A stretch of DNA of 64,000 nucleotides, taken from assembly GCA_010645155.1 (NCBI GenBank), contig CM021319.1, positions 2,213,401 through 2,277,400 of the forward strand. The letters are read 5' to 3'. Below are positions 34,666 to 47,662 of this stretch, one piece after another. How positions within the stretch are numbered: the stretch's first letter is position 1; each line of letters begins with the position of its first letter. A program made the position numbers and the translations under genes. The DNA comes from Tigriopus japonicus. Lineage: Eukaryota > Arthropoda > Copepoda > Harpacticoida > Harpacticidae. The notes beneath the pieces are model-generated. The model was not told where the DNA came from, ran no database searches, and saw only the letters and a program-made list of their open reading frames with translations.

Positions 34666-36960
34666 TTTAGCTTTTTTTTTCTTAGTAAATAAATGCTTAA
34701 GCAGTCTGTGTGTCAAAAGTTTGCACCTCATCTTTTTGTTTAGGCTTTCGATCTACTTTGGACACTGAACAATTACCTCAAGGGTGTTAAGCAAGGAGCT
34801 TGAAAAATATGTCGGATCCTTAATAATAATAAAGGAAACGGGCACAAACGTTATTCAGTCCATTTGAAACAAGGAAGGTAATTTTTTTGCGAAGGATAAT
34901 TGAACAATCAAATGGGTAAAAAGAAGCTATGAACAATTAAGCCATTGATCAAATCAATACAAAACGACATATGCAATCTATTGAAGTGGACAAATGGACT
35001 ATTTCCGTCCGATTCCGCATTGGGCTAGCCGAACCTTTGCTGACAATTGTTGGACACGTCTCAAGCACATGACTCCATGATCAAAACAACAACATTTCGT
35101 CTAAAGATGGAATCATTAGGATCTCTGCGAATGGCCTGAATGCATGGGGTAGAACAATTGAGACAATTAGCCTCTGAATCACAAAGAGGGGGACAAACAA
35201 GAAGCATTTGTTTATTCGCGAGTCACATATTATTGACCGTACACCTTTACTTGCGAGTAATTAGTCTTGTCATCGATTTTCAGTTTGGTCTAAACCCTTC
35301 AAAGAAACTCTTAATTTGATATATTTCAAGGTTCATTGACCAAAATATGGGTCATTTTGTCTTCGGAATCTTGGGCACATGGAAAGTCGATTGAGTGCTC
35401 CCCCAGTGTTATCTCTTCTGTCAAGTTGTGAGGTCCGATTGGACATCATTCTTCGTTCATCGTTCATGGCTTTGCTTGGATCGTTATGAGGTCCACTTGC
35501 ATGCTCATTCAAATTTCACCCCTTTCCTGGCTGAAGAGATTAACACTTGGTAATAGAATGACTCCCAATCTTTTGTCCAATCTTTTCAACGAGACTTTCT
35601 CTCTCAGAAGGGACGGAAGGAACGTGGGGCAATGACTATGTTGATATCAATTGATGAGAATTAACGTTCCGAAAATCAGGGGTAGACAAAAGATTGGGGG
35701 AAAATCAACGAGTAAACAGTTAATAACTTTGATGGTCTTTCACTAGGTACGCCACACGGGTTGTCTGTACGCGTACATGCATGAAGTGTCCCTCTCCCAA
35801 TAGCTGGATGGTTGAACGAACCCACGAACAAACTCACCCACTTACTTACTTACTTACTTACTAGCCAACCATACTCTCTGGTCTTACCTTGGAAGAGATG
35901 ACGAATCAAAATCATTGTTCTTGTTTCCCCCCTGTGTCGTTCCTATCGGTTCGGAAAGTTCAGCAGTATGTTTTAGGAGTTGAAAGGGGGAATGAATGGC
36001 TTCCAGATTATTTATCTTCACTCAATATGTCAAGTCAAGCTTCCGGAACTTGTATCAAAATACTAGGGGTGCATTTTCTTGCGCAATTTAGCTGATGAAT
36101 CATGTTCCTCTTTCCCTCGAAGACGAAGACGGCGGGTTTCCGAATGTCGTTTCCTGAACAGAGAACCCCGCTCCATCTATCCAGTCTCATGAACTCGATC
36201 GGGCTGTTCCATACATATTTAAGTACGTACGTACATCGTGGATGGGATCAGTGAAACTGTAATTATGCTCCCTCTAACCATCTCGATGGACGTATCTCTC
36301 GCTATACCGACAACGAGTGAACTCCTTCGGTCCTAAAGGTTTCCACTCTTACAGTTAGTTGGGCGGACAATTCTATCTTTGAAAAGTACTTTGTCCCAAG
36401 TCGCAAGAGCCCTAGATGGGACAGAGTAACTGAGAGGGAAGCTCAAGGGGTGGATTGAGGCGCAGGACTCTTCGTAAATTTGTCTCATTTTTCCCCAAAG
36501 TCAATGGAGATGGTCCACCCGTGGGTTTAATACGAATGGAGACGTTGAGTTTATCGTCAGAGCGAGCGAGACTTCTGTTTGGAACATCAGACCGAAACGG
36601 AAATGTCGGAAGGAAACATTGACGTTGGGATTTGATTTGACATTCGGGAAACCCTCGTCGAGTTGTTTCTCAGACGTAGGTTTACATTTTAGAGAATCTT
36701 TAAGCAAAGAAACCAAAAGAAGGGATATAATAATGAGAAAACTAAGGAGCTCAAGCTTGTCGCTTTATATATATATATATTGCTAATGTGAGAAGTACCA
36801 GTGGTGCAATTGCACAATACCTACATCAAATAGGACAGAGAAAACAAGATCACTGCAAAAAAGAAATACTACAAATCAATGTCAGTTATGAGTACTGAAA
36901 AAGACAAAAAATGTAATTATATTTTCTTACCCCACGTTATATTAAAATTTTTAAAGAATG
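34666..36960. other. Intergenic, mostly single-copy, microsatellites
   Basis: No coding exon recognised. An acttacttacttacttact tetranucleotide run lies at about 35840-35865 and a tatatatatatata run at about 36765-36780. The region 35700-36700 is less AT-rich than its surroundings and free of the repeat families seen elsewhere, so it could hold regulatory DNA; that is only inference. Confidence 0.45.
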
Positions 36961-36964
36961 ATCT

Positions 36965-37425
36965 TAGAGACAGGGGGTGAGGCATGGCGTAGTGCGTACT
37001 GCGTCGGTTTGTCGTGCGGAAGGCTGGGGTTCGATCCCCGGCTGACTGCCACTCTCCAAACTCAACTCTTCGGAGTCAAAATTTAGCGTTGAACTGTCTT
37101 TCAATGCAAAAATCAAATCTGCAAACTCAACTCTTCGGAGTCAAAATTTAGCGTTGAACTGTCTTTCAATGCAAAAATAGTCAAGCCCCGTTTCGATCCC
37201 GGGCTTGCCGAGTTCTAGTGACCTGTGGTATTCAGTTACATGCAATAGTCACGGCCCTTGACGGCTTAAATGGGCGAACCTGGGGTCATTCCCGAGGGTG
37301 AGGTAAAAATTAATGCTTGTTGGCTTGTCCAAGTGGAGCGGCAATATCCCCATATGGCGGACAGCCTCTATCAGATCGCAGCTGCGAAGCTACGTTCTGA
37401 CTCCACCACAAACAAACAAACAAAC
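36965..37425 (+). mobile_element. tRNA-derived SINE (family 2), long, with internal duplication
   Basis: The head has pol III boxes: gcatggcgtagtgcgtactg (A-box region) and ggggttcgatccccgg (B box). The body contains a direct duplication of about 56 bp (aaactcaactcttcggagtc... at about 37057 and 37124). A second gtttcgatcccgggcttg word follows near 37190. The element ends in caaacaaacaaacaaac, a typical SINE tail repeat. A diverged fragment of its 3' body is at about 42785-42850. Confidence 0.82.
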
Positions 37426-38429
37426 GATCTTAGATTACCAGAATTGCTTCATTGCAAGTATCCAAAGATGACATTATTTTGCAAATAGCAAATGAAGTTG
37501 TCATGGGAAGGAAGAAATATGAAAGTGTTAAGACGGCAACAGGGCTCAGGTATATTCTAATTCCAACACACGAGAGAATAGAGTCTAAAACTTATAAAAG
37601 TCCCGCACACATAAAAAAGAAGAGAGCTATCCTTTTGACCTTCATCGACCTCTGGAGTTTATTCTCTTTCGTCACCTGGTTGGAGTGTGGTCTCTCAGGG
37701 CAAGAAAGATTATTGGCACCTAAATGTTCTTTGGTTTTGGCTTTGGGAGTCTTGGAAACATTGGAGGTTGTAATATATAATGACATCCAGGATGACTTTA
37801 ATAACCATACAAGATGAATCTGTAATAACTGAAGGTACAAAAATTTCATTTTAAAAACCCGACAAAAATCTTAAAAAGTGCAATTAAAAAAGCTTTTGAA
37901 AAACGCTTACAGTTTCAAAAAAATGCTTAAAAATTCAAAAGAATGATTTTGTTCCAAAAACTGTTCATTGATTTTAAAAGATGCCTGGATTTCAAATAAT
38001 GTGTAATTCGTTTTACAGATTTTAAAACTGCTTGAACAGGTTAGTCCACTATCAATTCATATCAATGCGTCAAAAAATAAGTGAAAAGTGTACATTCAAA
38101 CCTACTTTTTATTTGTACATCGCATTCAATATTTCCATGTCCAAAAGGGTGGGCATGAACGAGCGATCTAAAGAAACTATTAAACAAAACAAGATCAAGG
38201 ATTTGCAGGAGCTATTCCTCCTACGTTTTGTCATTTTCTATCAAGTTCATTGAGAACTCAGTGCTAAAAAAACAAATCATGGCAATGGATCACAAGTTAA
38301 CCCATGTAAGATATTTTAGGAATATAGCATTACCAAGTCATATTAACATCCTCATCAATTGTGTTTGAAACGCAGTGGCTGGCGAGAGTGCACATTAATC
38401 GAGGACTAAGGACTCAATCTGACGTCCCA
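37426..38429. other. Intergenic, no feature recognised
   Basis: AT-rich DNA. The open frame at about 37452-37817 lacks any domain, splice context or codon pattern that I can support as a gene. Confidence 0.4.
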
Positions 38430-38665
38430 CTAGTGTGCCCTGGCCCACATGTGTGCCCAAGAGTTATTCTTGGTGAGGCCAGGAGCTGTGAGGAAAGATC
38501 CCATTAGTCATTCATAGTATTATGCTTGAGAGCTTACAACTCTATGATCGTTTATTTGTGGTACTTATGGGCCCTTGTACCCACCAGCTTCTATTTACTA
38601 GGTCCCAGATTAAACGACAAGTTTGGTGAGCCCTGGACCAAAACTTGTTGCGGACCCCTAATTTA
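38430..38665. mobile_element. Family A hAT MITE, decayed copy
   Basis: The interior words ggcccacatgtgtgcccaag, aggccaggagctgtg and atgggcccttgtacccacc follow the order in the 25947-26196 element. The right end gttgcggacccctaat is recognisable. The left end has lost its caggggt start, and no target duplication remains. Confidence 0.75.
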
Positions 38666-38865
38666 GACCTTCTCTCGGTTTGTTATTGAATTAACTTTTT
38701 TCAAAAAAATTGAAATTTTTCACATGCCCCCCCCCCCCTGAGTTTAATCTTAATCAAGTTTTCCTCAACATTTTCAGAAGTTTTGTCATCTTGTTGTTCT
38801 ATACAACTTTGAGGTTAAGGGTTTTCGTACATAGGGTAATACGGAAGTAATACCGGTATTGCTAG

Positions 38866-39165
38866 TACTGATGTGTTTCTAGCTGGATTTTTGGCCGAGT
38901 TTTGCCATTTTGGTTTTTAGGATCAAGAAGCTGACCACAACTAAACTTTTCAATAGACAATAGACCTTATCTGCCATAAAATATGGCAGCACTGCCAACT
39001 CGAAATCTATAAGTACTGATAGAACTCGACTTCGAACTAGTTCGAGTGTTGCCAAATTGGTCCATGTTTGGGTCTTTTCCAAAAGTTCAATACAATCTGC
39101 CCTTTTAAACGGTAATAAATTTCGAGTCAAAGATGGTAGCACTCCCAACTCGAGACACATCACTA
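38866..39165. mobile_element. Family B MITE, complete, 300 bp
   Basis: The ends are tactgatgtgtttct and ctcgagacacatcacta. The exact 8-bp target duplication is attgctag (38858-38865 and 39166-39173). This is the clearest copy of the family and identifies it as hAT-type. Internal words are ccataaaatatggcagcact and ttcgaactagttcgagtg. Confidence 0.92.
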
Positions 39166-39419
39166 ATTGCTAGAGTTGTTACATAAACATATTTGTACAC
39201 TCTCTGAGACCAGATTGACAAACATGGCTTGACTAGCCTTGCTTTTGCGTCCGTGTCAGAATTCACAATTCACAATCTCACTTACAAACAGATGGTCAAC
39301 CAATCCTGAGAGACCTTTGCCAAGGACTTTCTAAAGGATATAACGTTCTCTGTGCCTTTGTATGCGATCACAAAGCTAGATATAGAAAAAGAAGCATTTC
39401 CATTCCGAACACATGAGAA

Positions 39420-39690
39420 CATTTTTGTTCCCTGTGAACAAAAAAAAACACAGTTTCAATGAAATTTAATGAATAATGAAGGTTTCCAATTTTCCATTTG
39501 TTTTTAAATTACTTTGTAATACTCCTCACCATACATAATTCATGCTATTGGTCTCAAATGTATCATTTTTCTAACATGTGACCCTTGAAAACTCAGACAA
39601 CTTTTGGCAAGCCTGGACTGTTAACGCCATCTGGTCTGTAAAATGATACGGCAATCCCTCCCCAAGAGTAAAATTGGGCCATTGTTAAAA
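39420..39690. repeat. Dispersed repeat (family E), copy 1
   Basis: The run ttccatttgtttttaaatta, then ctttgtaatactcctc, tgacccttgaaaactcag and tggtctgtaaaatgata matches 46240-46400 and 50270-50420 in the same order. The copies are well diverged. The type of element is unknown; no coding frame remains. Confidence 0.65.
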
Positions 39691-41379
39691 TGGTAGACCG
39701 CATCACCTCAACACCTCAAATCTCACATTGATTAATCTGCCAATTCAATGTAACTCAAAAGGGCACTGAGGCATTGCAATATTTTCTTTTTATTTCAATA
39801 TTTTCTAGAGGGAAATGGAAGCCAATGGGCCACTAGTGTTCTATGTGATTGTTTCATACCTGTAATGTACATAGTGTAAAAACAAGAAGAATTGAATTTG
39901 AAATTGGCAGTGCTGTCAAACATGTTTTCATCTACATAAGTAGAATTTATGACTCACTCACTATATCTAAAGCTACTTAATGCTTCATCATGGGTTTGAA
40001 ATTACTTTATTATTGGCTTGTAAAATTAAAGTGAGACTTTTAGTCACTATTAGATGCGCTTGCAAAATTCAGTAAACAGTAGGTGTTCTTGCAAGATTTC
40101 GCAATTTAAAAGCAAATACTTTCTGCTGATTATTAAGCAAGGTTTTATATCTTTTCTTCTCCTTATTCATTCATATGATGTGTTTTGATTTGACCTCAAA
40201 TGTGGAGAATAGGCCATATCATCCTATTTATTTCACAAGTATCTTGTGAGTCTGAGTCTGTTGACGATTAATCAAAAAAATGATTAACACTTCGGACAGC
40301 AAATATACAAGGATTCATGGTTTTTCCTTTTGAGAAAAACTGCTTACTCTGAAGTTATTCTCAAACTCATCTTGATCTATCGTCAAGACAACGCCAATTT
40401 TCAGGCATAATGTGAATTCAGCCTATGAAAATCTGTCAAGCAATGCTGTTAACTTCTTTTCTCCGACGAAACTTTATTAGGTTTTTAATTATTAAAAAAG
40501 GATAAGGAAAAATCAAAGGCATGTTCGAAAAAGGTATGTCCTTGGGAATATCCATCGCCTCGGCAGATTTATATGAAGACACTTAAAGAGTACAATTTCA
40601 TTGTGTTTTTCGTTCTTGTAGATCTTTAACCGTTTCCCAGAGAAATCACGAGAGCAAAAAGACCTCGTTAGTTCATCGTCGATAATCGTCACCAAAGCCA
40701 AGGCCAGAGTTTATTGACACTTTTGCATAATGACATAAGTTCTTTTTGACTTAGAAGTAAAATAATAACAGTTTTCTTTACAACGTTTATATCAACCAGC
40801 ATCCGGGGGTTTGTTTTTGTTTTCTTTTAGAATTTAACCTTTCATATTCATAGCACTCCCTCTTGCATTGCTTAAGCATAACGGGCGGGATTTAATGAAT
40901 TTGATTACGCGTTACTGACCCCACATTTTCACGCGTTGAAATTGTGAACTATCCAACGAGGACTAATAAGCCTTCACAAATGATCAAATGCACAGTTTGA
41001 GAAATTCATTTATTTCCTCTTGTTCTTTAACGATGATGCCATGAGAAAGAACACAAGAACCCAAATACTATTTAAAACCTATAGCGAGTCTAAATAGAGC
41101 ACAGGCTAAATTATTCCAATTATCGCAGCAAATCACTCAAATTATCTTCAGTTTTTGTTTCATAACAAAATCAATGCCAGATCCGAAAAACAAGTGATCT
41201 AATTTTGTTCAAAACAACTTTTCAGAAAGCAGACCTTTTCAGAAACCACTTTTCGAGAATGGTTGAATTGCGAATGCAAACCACAACTGGGTTGTTTTTA
41301 TTTGCTCTTTGTTCTTTTCCCACCCAATACGTCACCTACCTAGAATAATCCACTAAACTTAATATGTGTGCGTATGTGG
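39691..41379. other. Intergenic, no feature recognised
   Basis: AT-rich, with no exon, RNA gene or element boundary that I can support. Confidence 0.4.
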
Positions 41380-41892
41380 GTTTAGATGATTGTGATGGAG
41401 GGCTTTTCTTGTTCCTCGTTTCGGGACTCGGCGAAGGTCTCTCGAGTTCGCCTCAAGAGCGGTTTGAGCCTTCGAAGAGCTATTCATCAAGTCCTAGATG
41501 GGTTTCTTAAGTTTGTTCTCTTGCCGTGCGCTCTGATTGGCGGGTTTTGAACGGATGGGCGGGGCTTGCGTTCGACGACGCCACTTTCCCCAATCTGTTT
41601 GGCTCTTTTGAGACGGCTCTCGTCCGTCCTCTCAACGTTCTAGGGCTCTCGTTTTTCTCCTCTTCTCCAACTCGTGTGCCGTCTCACTTGACTCCGTTGT
41701 GCGTGGAGTGGACGGCTAGAGAATTAAGTAACGGACGGAGACGAGAGGAGGCGAGAAGAGCACCAGGAGGAGGGGGAGGAGGGAGGGAAGGCTAGAACCC
41801 TGAATGGCTTGAGTAGTGCCCACTTCAGATCAACATTCTTCACAAGTGCTTTTCATTTGCCCATAACAGACATTTTCCATAAGTTTCATAAG
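41380..41892 (+). promoter_or_regulatory. GC-rich patch with a strong splice donor: candidate promoter and 5' exon
   Basis: This is the only GC-rich block in the 34.7-53.7 kb stretch, with purine-rich gaggaggcgagaagagcacc and ggaggagggggaggaggg runs. A consensus donor, cataag|gtaagagg, follows at 41892/41893. The composition resembles the PP1 promoter region. The nearest downstream plus-strand gene is the NK2 homeobox gene, whose first coding exon begins with an acceptor at 54113, so this could be its distant 5'UTR exon. The link is speculative. The frame across it looks low-complexity, not coding. Confidence 0.3.
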
Positions 41893-44800
41893 GTAAGAGG
41901 CTACTTTAAATTCATTCATTCGCGTGTCATCAAACTGGATTAGACCATAGATTCATTCCTCCTTGGAACTAAAGGGGTTCCTTAATGATGTTAGTTGGGC
42001 TCAAGCAGTTGTTGGGTCTAACTTTCGCACAAGCTTTGGAGTTCAGGGGTAAGCTTGAAATCATCATTGTTAAAAGGAGACTTGGATTTTGCATTCATTT
42101 TTCCTTAAAAGCCAAGGAATATTCGTAATCGTTCATTTGGGCGGGATTTTGTGTTGTTGTCGGGGAATTTGGTTAGATTCATTCAATTCTAATCAATTTG
42201 AACCCAAGCTATGTGTGTGTGCTGCTTTTGAGCACACAACCGTTAATGATAGAAAAAGCGAATCTAACTTGTCCAACTGTTTATGCCATGTTCCTTAACA
42301 ACATTGAAATTAGAAGCTTAGTCAAAGCATTTTTTATCATTGTGACCCAACAGTGCAAACAATGAGTAGCGACGCAACACACCTTTTATTCAAGTGTGAA
42401 TATTGTCTAGTCAGTAAGTAGTTCAGAGGGGATTCCATCATCTTCAGATGGTAGATAATGTTGGTTTGTTTGTCAAAAGAGTTATGTTCTGAAAACATAA
42501 AATTAGAAAAGGGTTTCTGTTAGTTAAAATAGGCTTTTGAATACGTTTGATCTTTTTAGATAGTTGTCAAAAGTGTTTATTAATAACATCCTAACTGACT
42601 TAACCAAAATTTGTTACCGATTTCAAAACCAACTTGATCACATCACATATTTGCGATTTTACCTGAACAGCTGGAACTGCAACCATTAAGGCTGGGCTTA
42701 TTGCACCATTAGAAGTAAAACTTGTAACTCCTACAATAACTCATATTTTATATGAAAAACAAATCAAGACGTTTGACTGTACATATAAGTGGGGAAACCT
42801 GGCATCATTCCAAGGGTAATGCGACACCTAATCATTGTTAGAAGGCAATCAATATTAAGAAAATCTCTTTCAGAATTCAGCCGCCGACCTGTTTTATGAC
42901 TCAAAAACTAACAAGGGCGCATCTTGTCATGTGTTTTTTCAGAAAATCTGCCAACAGGTTCATCCTTCATGAAAAGTCACTTGACATGGCAAAACAAAGG
43001 CATACAATGTCTGTCAGACCATAAAAAAGCTTATTTAGTTATGTTCATAGGCTAGACTTGCGGTCAGATTTTCGAAGAAGGTGTGAGGATTGAACCAATT
43101 TGACTGATACCCTGCAAACAAATATTTTGGTCAAGATTTGTAACTGATGCGTTACAAATCTTGTGGCTTGTTCAAGAACAAGAACAACGTTAGGAGTACA
43201 CTTTTGAAAACTAACAAATCACTTTGAAAGAACGAATTCTAAGTGCCTCTTTGTTCATACTGTCATTTCCTATATTGAGGTGTTCCGAAGTTCCGTACAC
43301 AGCAAAAAAGCATAGTTTGATCTTGATTTATGAGTTTCAAAATTTGATTCACTTTTTAGAAAGCTAGTTCATAGGCAATCAGGACGTTTTGGGACTAATT
43401 GGGGTCCTAAGAAAAAGGTCCTAAACATGGAGCATCAACATTCAGCGGCCTTTGAACCGAAGACATATTTTCATCAATTTTCTTCTTTGCAGATATTAAG
43501 GTGTTCTCTGCAAGTGCATTAAATATGAAATTTTGAATTGCACATTAAAAGAATTTCGTCAGCCAGGCTCGTGACTTGATGATGAAATTTATAAGCATTC
43601 ATGAAGAATGCAAGGCATTAAATAGTTACTTGACAGCTGCCGTATTTTTATTAAAAATGAAGCAAGCCACAATGTCCCTAAGAAAAGATAACTCAAGTCT
43701 TAAAAAAACTAATCATTTGAAAGCTAGGCAAATTGACGGTTGCAAAGCGCTTAAACCGATAGATCAATTCGTTCCTTTAAAAGAAGGTTTTCAAAAAAGG
43801 GCACTTTTGTTATGATTTTCTACATACTTTGCATAAGCTTTGCTTGATTATGGTGCATTGCAGGTCAAGCTTGCATTTGATTGCATTTTGATTGCCAGGA
43901 AAGCAAATGCACTTCCAGAGTCTTTTTTCAATCTTTAAACTCTTAAAAACGAAAAAAAAAACACAGCGAACCCAATCTCAGAGATGAAATTTTAAGAATA
44001 GATGTACCAAAGATCAGAAGCTAAATCAGCCTTTTATCAGAAGGAAAATACTTTTAAACCAATTACAATATCCTTCAAAAGTCATCTGTGAACTGCAAAA
44101 TCACCCAGTTTGACGAAAAAAACGTACTTGTTATACCGTGCGTATTTTAACCAATTTTCGTCACACGTACCAATATCCTTGAACCAATCATGCTCTTTGA
44201 ACCGAGATCATGGTCTTAATGACGACTAGAGCCTAAATTCATTAAGGTTTTAACAACGACGAGCTCAAATGTGGCATCGTTGCCTCCTACTTTCAATACC
44301 TACTTCTATGGTGGTTTTCAAGTAAGCGTCACAAACCGGTTCCAGACTTTTAAATTGAACTTACTCGAATTCCATCAACCATTCAAAGGCGTCATTTCGT
44401 TAAAAGTAGGCTTTTTCAAAAAGCACAATTTTGGCAAGGTTTTGTACATACTTTACACAAGCTTAGCTTGTTTAAATTCCACAGATTGTTAAGCAAACAT
44501 TTGGTTCAACTTTGATTGTTAGAAAAGCAATTGAACTTCTAGGGTTTTAAAAACTGTGAGCTTTTTCTCAATTCATAGCTCTATTTAAAAAAACGGGAGT
44601 CTAGGAATTGATGTACAACTCAAATTCAATTGAAAAGGCCATATTGATCAAGGAGATCGAAAAAATTTCATTAATTAGCGATGTTTACCTTCTGCATGTG
44701 TTGGAGACAATTTTTTTTCAAAGAATTCTTCTCCTTGACACCCTCAAAAATATGTTTTTAGTGGGCGCTACTTAAAACCTTCATTCAACTACCTCGGACA

Positions 44801-45240
44801 GAAATTGTATGGGTAGTTTGGGTACCATTGGAACTGTCTTGCGACTGAGACGATAGAGACTGGCCGATAAAATCTATGAATACCCAACCGACAACGACAG
44901 TCTGTGACGTCATCTAACTTGCAGGAAGCCAAAGTTCATGATTAAATTCAAGGAAACCTTTCCTTATCAGAAAAACATTTACACTAGTTAGCCCATTTAA
45001 TTTGACACGAGGTTATCAGCTCCGAACCTCAAACGATATCAAAATACTTCAAAAACTCTTAGAATTTAGGAAAGTTTCCAATAGCTTAAAATCTGGGTGA
45101 AATTTTGGAATAGAAGCAAAACAAGTGGGCTTCATCTTCCTTTTCTGTTTTTCTCGGTCTTAATGCAAAGGAGGTACAAATGCAAAGAGAGCAACAATGG
45201 GTAGGTTAGCATCAATCCCGCCCAGTTTACATTAAACCCG
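41893..45240. other. Intergenic or intronic AT-rich DNA with old repeats
   Basis: A fragment of SINE family 2 lies at about 42785-42850 (gggaaacctggcatcattcc). Segments at about 43770-43990 and 44395-44600 are diverged direct copies of each other, sharing tacatacttt, acaagctt and ttgattg words in the same order. No coding exon recognised. Confidence 0.45.
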
Positions 45241-45690
45241 AAAAGCACGCCCAAGCGGGTTTTTCGGAATTTTGTCGTTTTTGCCCTAAATGCCCCTAAT
45301 TCATCCTTCAAAATTGTGCTTACTTCCTTGTGAGTATTACTTGATGTTTGACTCAAATTCAATTCTCAGGGGTATTTTGTTGTCTAGAACTCTTGAAGAG
45401 GATATCAATGATGGGATGGCTCGGATAAAGTTGTTGTCTTTTGGCAAAAAGTTGCAGTTTTTTAGCTCTAAAGTTGCAAGATTTTTGTCAAAAGTTGCAC
45501 TCTAAGAGTTGCACAAGAGGACAGTTGCCAGAAATTTGCTTGTTTCTGGCCTTTAAATGTCACTTAGATTGACATAAAATGAATAATAATATCAAAGAAA
45601 CCAAAATTGTAAAAAAACAGAAATGAGAAACCCGAAAAATCGGCCAGATAAAAAACCCGGCGGGTTTTTCTCCGTTGCAACTCTGTCAGT
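45240..45690. repeat. Inverted-repeat element with cgggtttttc arms
   Basis: The left part reads aaacccgaaaagcacgccca followed by agcgggtttttcgg. The right part reads gaaacccgaaaaatcggcc followed by cccggcgggtttttctcc. Each side contains both orientations of the cgggttttt word, suggesting a decayed element with repeated termini of about 450 bp. No target duplication identified. Confidence 0.45.
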
Positions 45691-45894
45691 GGAAGGGATT
45701 ACTTGCGATGTCAGATTCGGTATACTATGAAAAAGCAACATGGTTTATTAAAATGGTTGTAATTTTTGTAACATTCTTAAATGGTAACATTGGACACATG
45801 GACACGTAATGCAATCGTATATTCTTCGATTAACCGCACATGAGTATGGATGATGGATCTGTTTGTTTCAACATTTGAATGTCTTTTTCAGCTT

Positions 45895-46410
45895 TTTGTC
45901 AGAGTTTGACACGCTTCTTTTGGGGGGAAAAGTTTGGGAAAACATGTGTTTCTGATGAGCGTGAAAGTAGATGAAACTAAGATTTAAGTCTGGTAGTTGC
46001 AACACTTCCTTTCTCATTTGCACAACTTGAAGTTGAAATAGCAATTGTTAATATTCTTAATACTTTTGAAAAAAATATGTCTTTTGCTATCATTTAAAAA
46101 TTTGTTACTGAAATTGAGGGGGTTCTTCTAAACATTTGAATTAGGAATGCCCAACTTTTAATAAAAGATGGCAGCGGACATCTTGGGACATCTTGGACAT
46201 GCTCTTGGGGCAACTAAACATAAAAACAAATTATTTGTTTAATTGAATATTTCCAATTTCTTCTTTTGTTTTCAAAATAATTTGCAATGCTCCTTCACAT
46301 ACATAATGCACTACTTTTCAAAAATCTGACCCTTAAAATTCACAAAAAATTTTAAAGCCTAAACCGTTAACAGCATCTGGTGTGTAATATGATAAGGTTT
46401 TATGCCATAT
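45895..46410. repeat. Dispersed repeat (family E), copy 2
   Basis: About 500 bp align in order with 49945-50440: gatgagcgtg, gcacaacttgaagttgaaat, attaggaatgcccaact, tttgttttcaaaataa and gtgtaatatgataaggtt. It is direct, diverged and about 4 kb from copy 3. Confidence 0.7.
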
Positions 46411-46481
46411 TCCCATCTACTCCCATATTAGTCAAGCTTTTTTTATTCGTTTCAATTTCCTATATTTGAAGTCTAGAGGCC

Positions 46482-46802
46482 GGTTGTTGAGGTAGTTTGA
46501 AGTAAAGTAGGAGTGTCTCTAGAGGAAATATAATGTCAGAGGCCCACAAATTGACCATCACAAAGCGTAGAAATTTGATTATGAAGGGTTCTAATCAGTC
46601 TAATTGTTTCTCAAGTATACATTAAGTGGGCTTGCGAAAATTCAATAAGGTGTGGAATTTGAAAAAGAAAAAGCTTTACCACACGTCCATTTAGTTCAGC
46701 CAATCACGAATCACACTTTTGGTTATCGTGAGGCACTCCTTGGGCAGACTACGTAGATGCAAATCATTGAATTCTACTATACTTCAAAACTACCTCAACA
46801 GA
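46482..46802. mobile_element. MITE-like element (family F), about 320 bp
   Basis: Inverted ends gttgttgaggtagtttgaag and cttcaaaactacctcaacag enclose a segment (46534-46725) that recurs inverted at 53405-53601. Family ends also occur at about 50897 and at 52441-52673. No target duplication confirmed. Confidence 0.7.
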
Positions 46803-47152
46803 CAGCAAACACGCAACCCAGGGCAGAAAAGGCAAAAATTGAACATGAAATTTGCAGACTGGCATTTCCAGAAATGTCCAGTTAACTTACCTTGTCTAAA
46901 TTTTCAAGCAACACAAAGTCCCACTAATAAATTTCTCAGAGCTTTTGAACGATTTACGCTCATTTTCAAATGGGTTTGCTTTGTTTCGTTAAGCTGTTTT
47001 TCACTGGAGATACGATGCGATTTCAGAACTATTTTTCATCATTAATGTACTCCATTAATGATACAATGAAAAGTTTGGTGCATCGATTTTTTGGTACTCT
47101 TTAGATTTTGTTTCTGTCGACTTGTGGTTGTTCATCTCTTTTTGTTATAACT

Positions 47153-47321
47153 TGTAGACCCCGGCAAAATATTTTTCTTTGCTGTGGAGCAGAAATCCCA
47201 GACATTTCACGGCGTACAGTGTCAGCTCATGGCTGACAAAGCGTATCGTCAGCTGACCCTACTCCTTGAAACGTCTGGAATTTCCGCTCCACGGGAAAAT
47301 TTTTTTTTTGCCGGGGTCTAG
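47153..47321. mobile_element. Small MITE (family C), complete, 169 bp
   Basis: The ends tagaccccggcaaaa and ttttgccggggtcta are perfect inverted repeats starting two bases in from the left end. The 8-bp flanks are ttataact (47145-47152 and 47322-47329), which fits a hAT-type insertion. Inner arms gtggagcagaaatcccagac and gtctggaatttccgctccac match the 12785-12940 copy. Confidence 0.85.
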
Positions 47322-47519
47322 TTATAACTCAGTAAATTTCAAAGGGTGTTACAAAATTCTAGAAGAGCTTGAAAAATTACAGTCAATTTCGATGTAAAAA
47401 AAAATAATGTGGAAATGCTCGGAACAAAAACTCCACCCAACCAACGTTGAACTTCATCAATCTTTACGCCACGAAATTATCCGTACATCATTTCTTTATA
47501 AATTACTGAACTGTTTCCA

Positions 47520-47655
47520 CTTCAATTTTTGACATAGCTTGGCCATTTTGGTATTTTGGGTCTAAAACCACACTATAACCACAACTAGACTTCTCAATAG
47601 CCAAGAGACCCAATCTTCCATAAAATATGGCAGCACTGCCAACTCGAAGTCATCA
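47520..47655. mobile_element. Family B MITE, fragment
   Basis: The segment ttggccattttggtatttt through ccataaaatatggcagcact and gccaactcgaagt matches the left half of the 38866-39165 element. It stops abruptly just before the target duplication of the fold-back element at 47663. Confidence 0.8.
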
Positions 47656-47662
47656 TCTAGGG

